Of a stretch of 8,368 nucleotides of DNA, positions 6,366-8,368 are shown in pieces. The notes below the pieces were generated by a model that saw nothing but the letters and a program-made list of their open reading frames with translations, did not search any database and was not told where the DNA came from. The stretch comes from CAZYWA01 sp964650975 [NCBI: uncultured bacterium] (lineage in GTDB: Bacteria; JADJOY01): positions 1 to 8,368 of the forward strand of contig CAZYWA010000352.1 of assembly GCA_964650975.1 (NCBI GenBank), in the 5' to 3' direction. Within the stretch, counting starts at the first letter, position 1. Each line of letters opens with the position of its first letter. The position numbers were made by a program, and so were the translations under genes.

Positions 6366-7307
6366 ATGCCATCTCCCATAGAAAATCGTGTGTTGCTCGG
6401 TGACTGTCGGACCGTCCTCCAATCATTGCCTGAAGAGTCAGTTGCGTGCTGCATTACGGACCCTCCCTATAATTACGAGTTTATCGGCCGAAACTGGGAC
6501 CATGCCGAGATCAGCCGACGCATCGACCGTATTCAGGACAGCTCTACTCTTGTCAAGAACATCCCATACGGGAGCGGCCTTGCGGGGGGAGTACGCAATA
6601 AGCGTTGGTATGAAAGAAATAAAGACAACATCGTCGAATATCAGAACTGGTGTGCCCAGTGGGGCAGCGCTGTCTTTCGGGTTTGTAAGGCTGGCGCCAT
6701 AGTTGCGGTCTTTAGCAGTACCCGAACCTTCGCGCACGTCCAAGTGGCATTGGAGGAGGCAGGTTTCTATGCAAGAGATTGCCTCGTGTATCGACGCCAT
6801 TCGGGGATTCCAAAGGGCCTAAATCTTAAAAAAAAACTCAAAAAGATCGGGCGTTCTGACGCGGACGAATGGGACGGTTGGCACACATGCTTTCGTAGTG
6901 AGTGGGAAGCAATCGCTATCCTACAGAAACCCCTTGTCAATAACTACATTGAGACAACGGCGATCACTGGCCTTGGCCCGTTCAAAACCATCAACAAGGA
7001 CGGCTCGTTTCAATCCAATATTCTTGAGGGCTTCTCGAGGAGTGCCGAAGAATCCTTCGACGCTCACTGCACGATCAAGCCTCTTGCGTTGGTCAGAAGA
7101 TTGATCGACTTGTTCGTTCCGAGAAGCCCACGCAATATCGTCCTTGACCCGTTCGCGGGGTCGGGAACCACTCTCGTGGCTGCGGCTGAACTGGGGTATC
7201 CGTACCTTGGCATCGAGATCGAAGAGGAATATCTCAAGCTCATCCGTGAACGACTGGCCGCGGTTGAAACAGGCAGCTTGTTCCCGTTGTTTACGCACGG
7301 TGCGTAA
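6366..7307 (+). CDS. DNA methyltransferase, beta class (N6-adenine or N4-cytosine), of a Type II restriction-modification system
   Basis: This 313-residue protein uses S-adenosylmethionine to methylate an exocyclic amino group in DNA. Motifs occur in beta-class order. Catalytic DPPY (32-35, motif IV) follows LGDCRTVLQSLPEESV near the N-terminus. A central target-recognition region spans about 140-232. HCTIKPL (234-240) is motif X, VLDPFAGSGTT (259-269) is the cofactor-binding motif I, and GIEIEEEY (282-289) is motif II. DPPY favours N6-adenine, but N4-cytosine cannot be excluded. Length is normal for the family and the gene looks intact. The ATG at 6366 has AAGG 8 nt upstream, inside the end of the preceding gene; the 3-nt gap implies co-transcription and probably coupled translation. 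An A9 run at 6828-6836 encodes LKKKLKK. Low G+C (25/60 at 6601-6660) points to acquisition by transfer. Confidence 0.9.
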   Translation: MPSPIENRVLLGDCRTVLQSLPEESVACCITDPPYNYEFIGRNWDHAEISRRIDRIQDSSTLVKNIPYGSGLAGGVRNKRWYERNKDNIVEYQNWCAQWGSAVFRVCKAGAIVAVFSSTRTFAHVQVALEEAGFYARDCLVYRRHSGIPKGLNLKKKLKKIGRSDADEWDGWHTCFRSEWEAIAILQKPLVNNYIETTAITGLGPFKTINKDGSFQSNILEGFSRSAEESFDAHCTIKPLALVRRLIDLFVPRSPRNIVLDPFAGSGTTLVAAAELGYPYLGIEIEEEYLKLIRERLAAVETGSLFPLFTHGA

Positions 7308-7359
7308 CTCTGCGCTGCACCAGTCGGCACGCGGGGTGGCAGATGATCGACGGCGTGGT

Positions 7360-7384
7360 AGCCCGAGGCCGCTGGTGGGCTTTG
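7360..7384 (+). terminator. Weak hairpin between convergent genes
   Basis: AGCCC (7360-7364) can pair with GGGCT (7377-7381), followed by TTG, in the 85-nt gap between the methyltransferase stop at 7307 and the opposing stop at 7393-7395. The stem is only 5 bp with a 12-nt loop, so support is thin. Location between convergent genes is the main argument. Confidence 0.2.
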
Positions 7385-7392
7385 CGTTGGCG

Positions 7393-8367
7393 CTACTTGC
7401 TCGCTAATCCGTCGACGTGCTGGTTGACCGGGACCAGGCCGCGTTCGACCAGTGCGTCCGCGAGCGCCTCGGCCATGACCCGGTTGCCTTCGACCGAGAA
7501 GTGCACCTCGTCGATGTAGAGGTGGCCGGGATCGCCGGGCTGCGCTGCGAAGCGCGGGTAGGCGTCGATCAGCCGGTCCTCGCGCCACGCGTCGAGGGGC
7601 CACACGCGTCGCAGCTGGCCGTCCTTCCAGTCGATCGGGATGGTCCAGTAGAGCGGAAAGCGATCCGGTTCGCGCTCGCCGATCCGCTCCATCTCGCTCA
7701 GGTTGAACTGGAAGTTGTGCTGCAGGATCGATTCGATCCGTTCGCTCTCGCCGAAGCTCCGCACGTAGCCGCGCTGGTGCACCCAGTGACCGAGCACCCA
7801 GAGCTGCACGGTTCCGCTGTGGAGCAGCGTCCGCTCGAAGGGTGACGGCATCATGGCCTGGTAGTCGGCGAGGGTCGTGACCTCGGGCATCAGCATCTCG
7901 TGAAGACCGAAGTAGGCGAGCACCAGATCGGGGTGGTAGCGGGTGATCTCGTCGCGCAGGAACACCAGACCCTGGTAGGACGAGTAGCCCACCACGCCTG
8001 CGTTCAGCACCTCGATCGGCCTGAGCGGCGAGCGCTCGGCGAGCATCCTCCCGAGCGCGATCGGATAGGTGTCCTCGTCCCGCTCCGTGCCGTAACCGTA
8101 GGTGACGGAGTCCCCGATGCACGCGATCCGGAAGACCCCGGGCGGCTTCTCGTAGGTGGCCGCCGGCCCGCGCAGCCCGTTGCCGTTGGCGAGGCGAGGA
8201 TGAGTCTCCCAGAACCGCGTCGGGTGGTAGCGGATGAAGAGCGGGTTGGTGAGCTCGAGCACCGCGAGTGCCAGCGCCAGCTCGACACCGATGACGCGGC
8301 TCAACCGGGGAATCCAGATTGGCGGCCGTGCCGCGCGCGGATCCTCCTCGACGGGTTGCGTTGCCGG
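7393..8367 (-). CDS. Membrane-anchored SGNH/GDSL-family hydrolase (5' end outside window)
   Basis: The frame is open to the right edge, giving 324 visible residues. An internal TTG at 8304 could start a 303-residue product, but it lacks a clear ribosome-binding site, so the true start is probably beyond the window. Numbering from that TTG, a hydrophobic anchor spans 4-24. The hydrolase domain follows: IGDSVTYGYG (63-72, block I, Ser66), NAGVVGYSS (101-109, block II), FGLHE (132-136, block III position) and DEVH (265-268, block V, Asp265 and His268). Block III has His135 where GxND normally has Asn, so the oxyanion hole may differ. The family includes esterases and acyl-transferring enzymes acting on envelope glycans or lipids; the substrate is unknown. 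It is high-GC like the left flank and converges on the restriction-modification operon, 85 nt away. Confidence 0.75.
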   Translation of the reverse strand, partial: PATQPVEEDPRAARPPIWIPRLSRVIGVELALALAVLELTNPLFIRYHPTRFWETHPRLANGNGLRGPAATYEKPPGVFRIACIGDSVTYGYGTERDEDTYPIALGRMLAERSPLRPIEVLNAGVVGYSSYQGLVFLRDEITRYHPDLVLAYFGLHEMLMPEVTTLADYQAMMPSPFERTLLHSGTVQLWVLGHWVHQRGYVRSFGESERIESILQHNFQFNLSEMERIGEREPDRFPLYWTIPIDWKDGQLRRVWPLDAWREDRLIDAYPRFAAQPGDPGHLYIDEVHFSVEGNRVMAEALADALVERGLVPVNQHVDGLASK

Positions 8368-8368
8368 A

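Noticed and set aside
7064-8122. Minus-strand open frame of 352 codons across the methyltransferase end and the GDSL gene
   Set aside because: It runs antisense to the intact methyltransferase and in another frame of the GDSL gene, with an Arg/Ala-rich translation.

Overview
The window comes from a high-GC, probably Gram-negative, likely environmental bacterium. By hand count, 3601-3660 is 42/60 G+C. The flanking genes encode multi-pass membrane proteins and SGNH hydrolases, which suggests cell-envelope or surface-glycan work. No marker gene allows a taxonomic call. No tRNA, rRNA, CRISPR array, transposase or integrase was seen.

Left part (1-4602): the 3' end of a spermidine-synthase-like membrane protein (+, cut by the window edge) converges on a large (-) gene that joins seven predicted membrane helices to a beta-propeller. 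A nested 98-nt inverted repeat lies between the two stops. The (-) gene is divergent from a (+) gene that joins a beta-rich domain, membrane helices and a C-terminal SGNH hydrolase. The 104-bp gap between these divergent starts carries a perfect 9-bp inverted repeat almost exactly at its midpoint, a good candidate operator.

Middle (4603-5786): mostly non-coding. It holds a strong GC hairpin, a cluster of inverted repeats, and a decayed XRE-type helix-turn-helix regulator. That gene has no start codon for its first helix and a one-base frameshift at a C run.

Accessory island (about 5670-7307): base composition falls sharply (6601-6660 is 25/60 G+C). Two tightly packed (+) genes lie here: a small protein with a D-T-K motif, most likely a Type II restriction endonuclease, and three bases later a beta-class DNA methyltransferase. 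Together they look like a horizontally acquired Type II restriction-modification operon, with the methyltransferase protecting the sites the endonuclease would cut. No controller gene is evident.

Right part (7393-8367): high GC returns with a convergent (-) gene for a membrane-anchored SGNH/GDSL hydrolase, whose 5' end runs off the window. The restriction-modification genes thus sit between two envelope-type genes of the host background.
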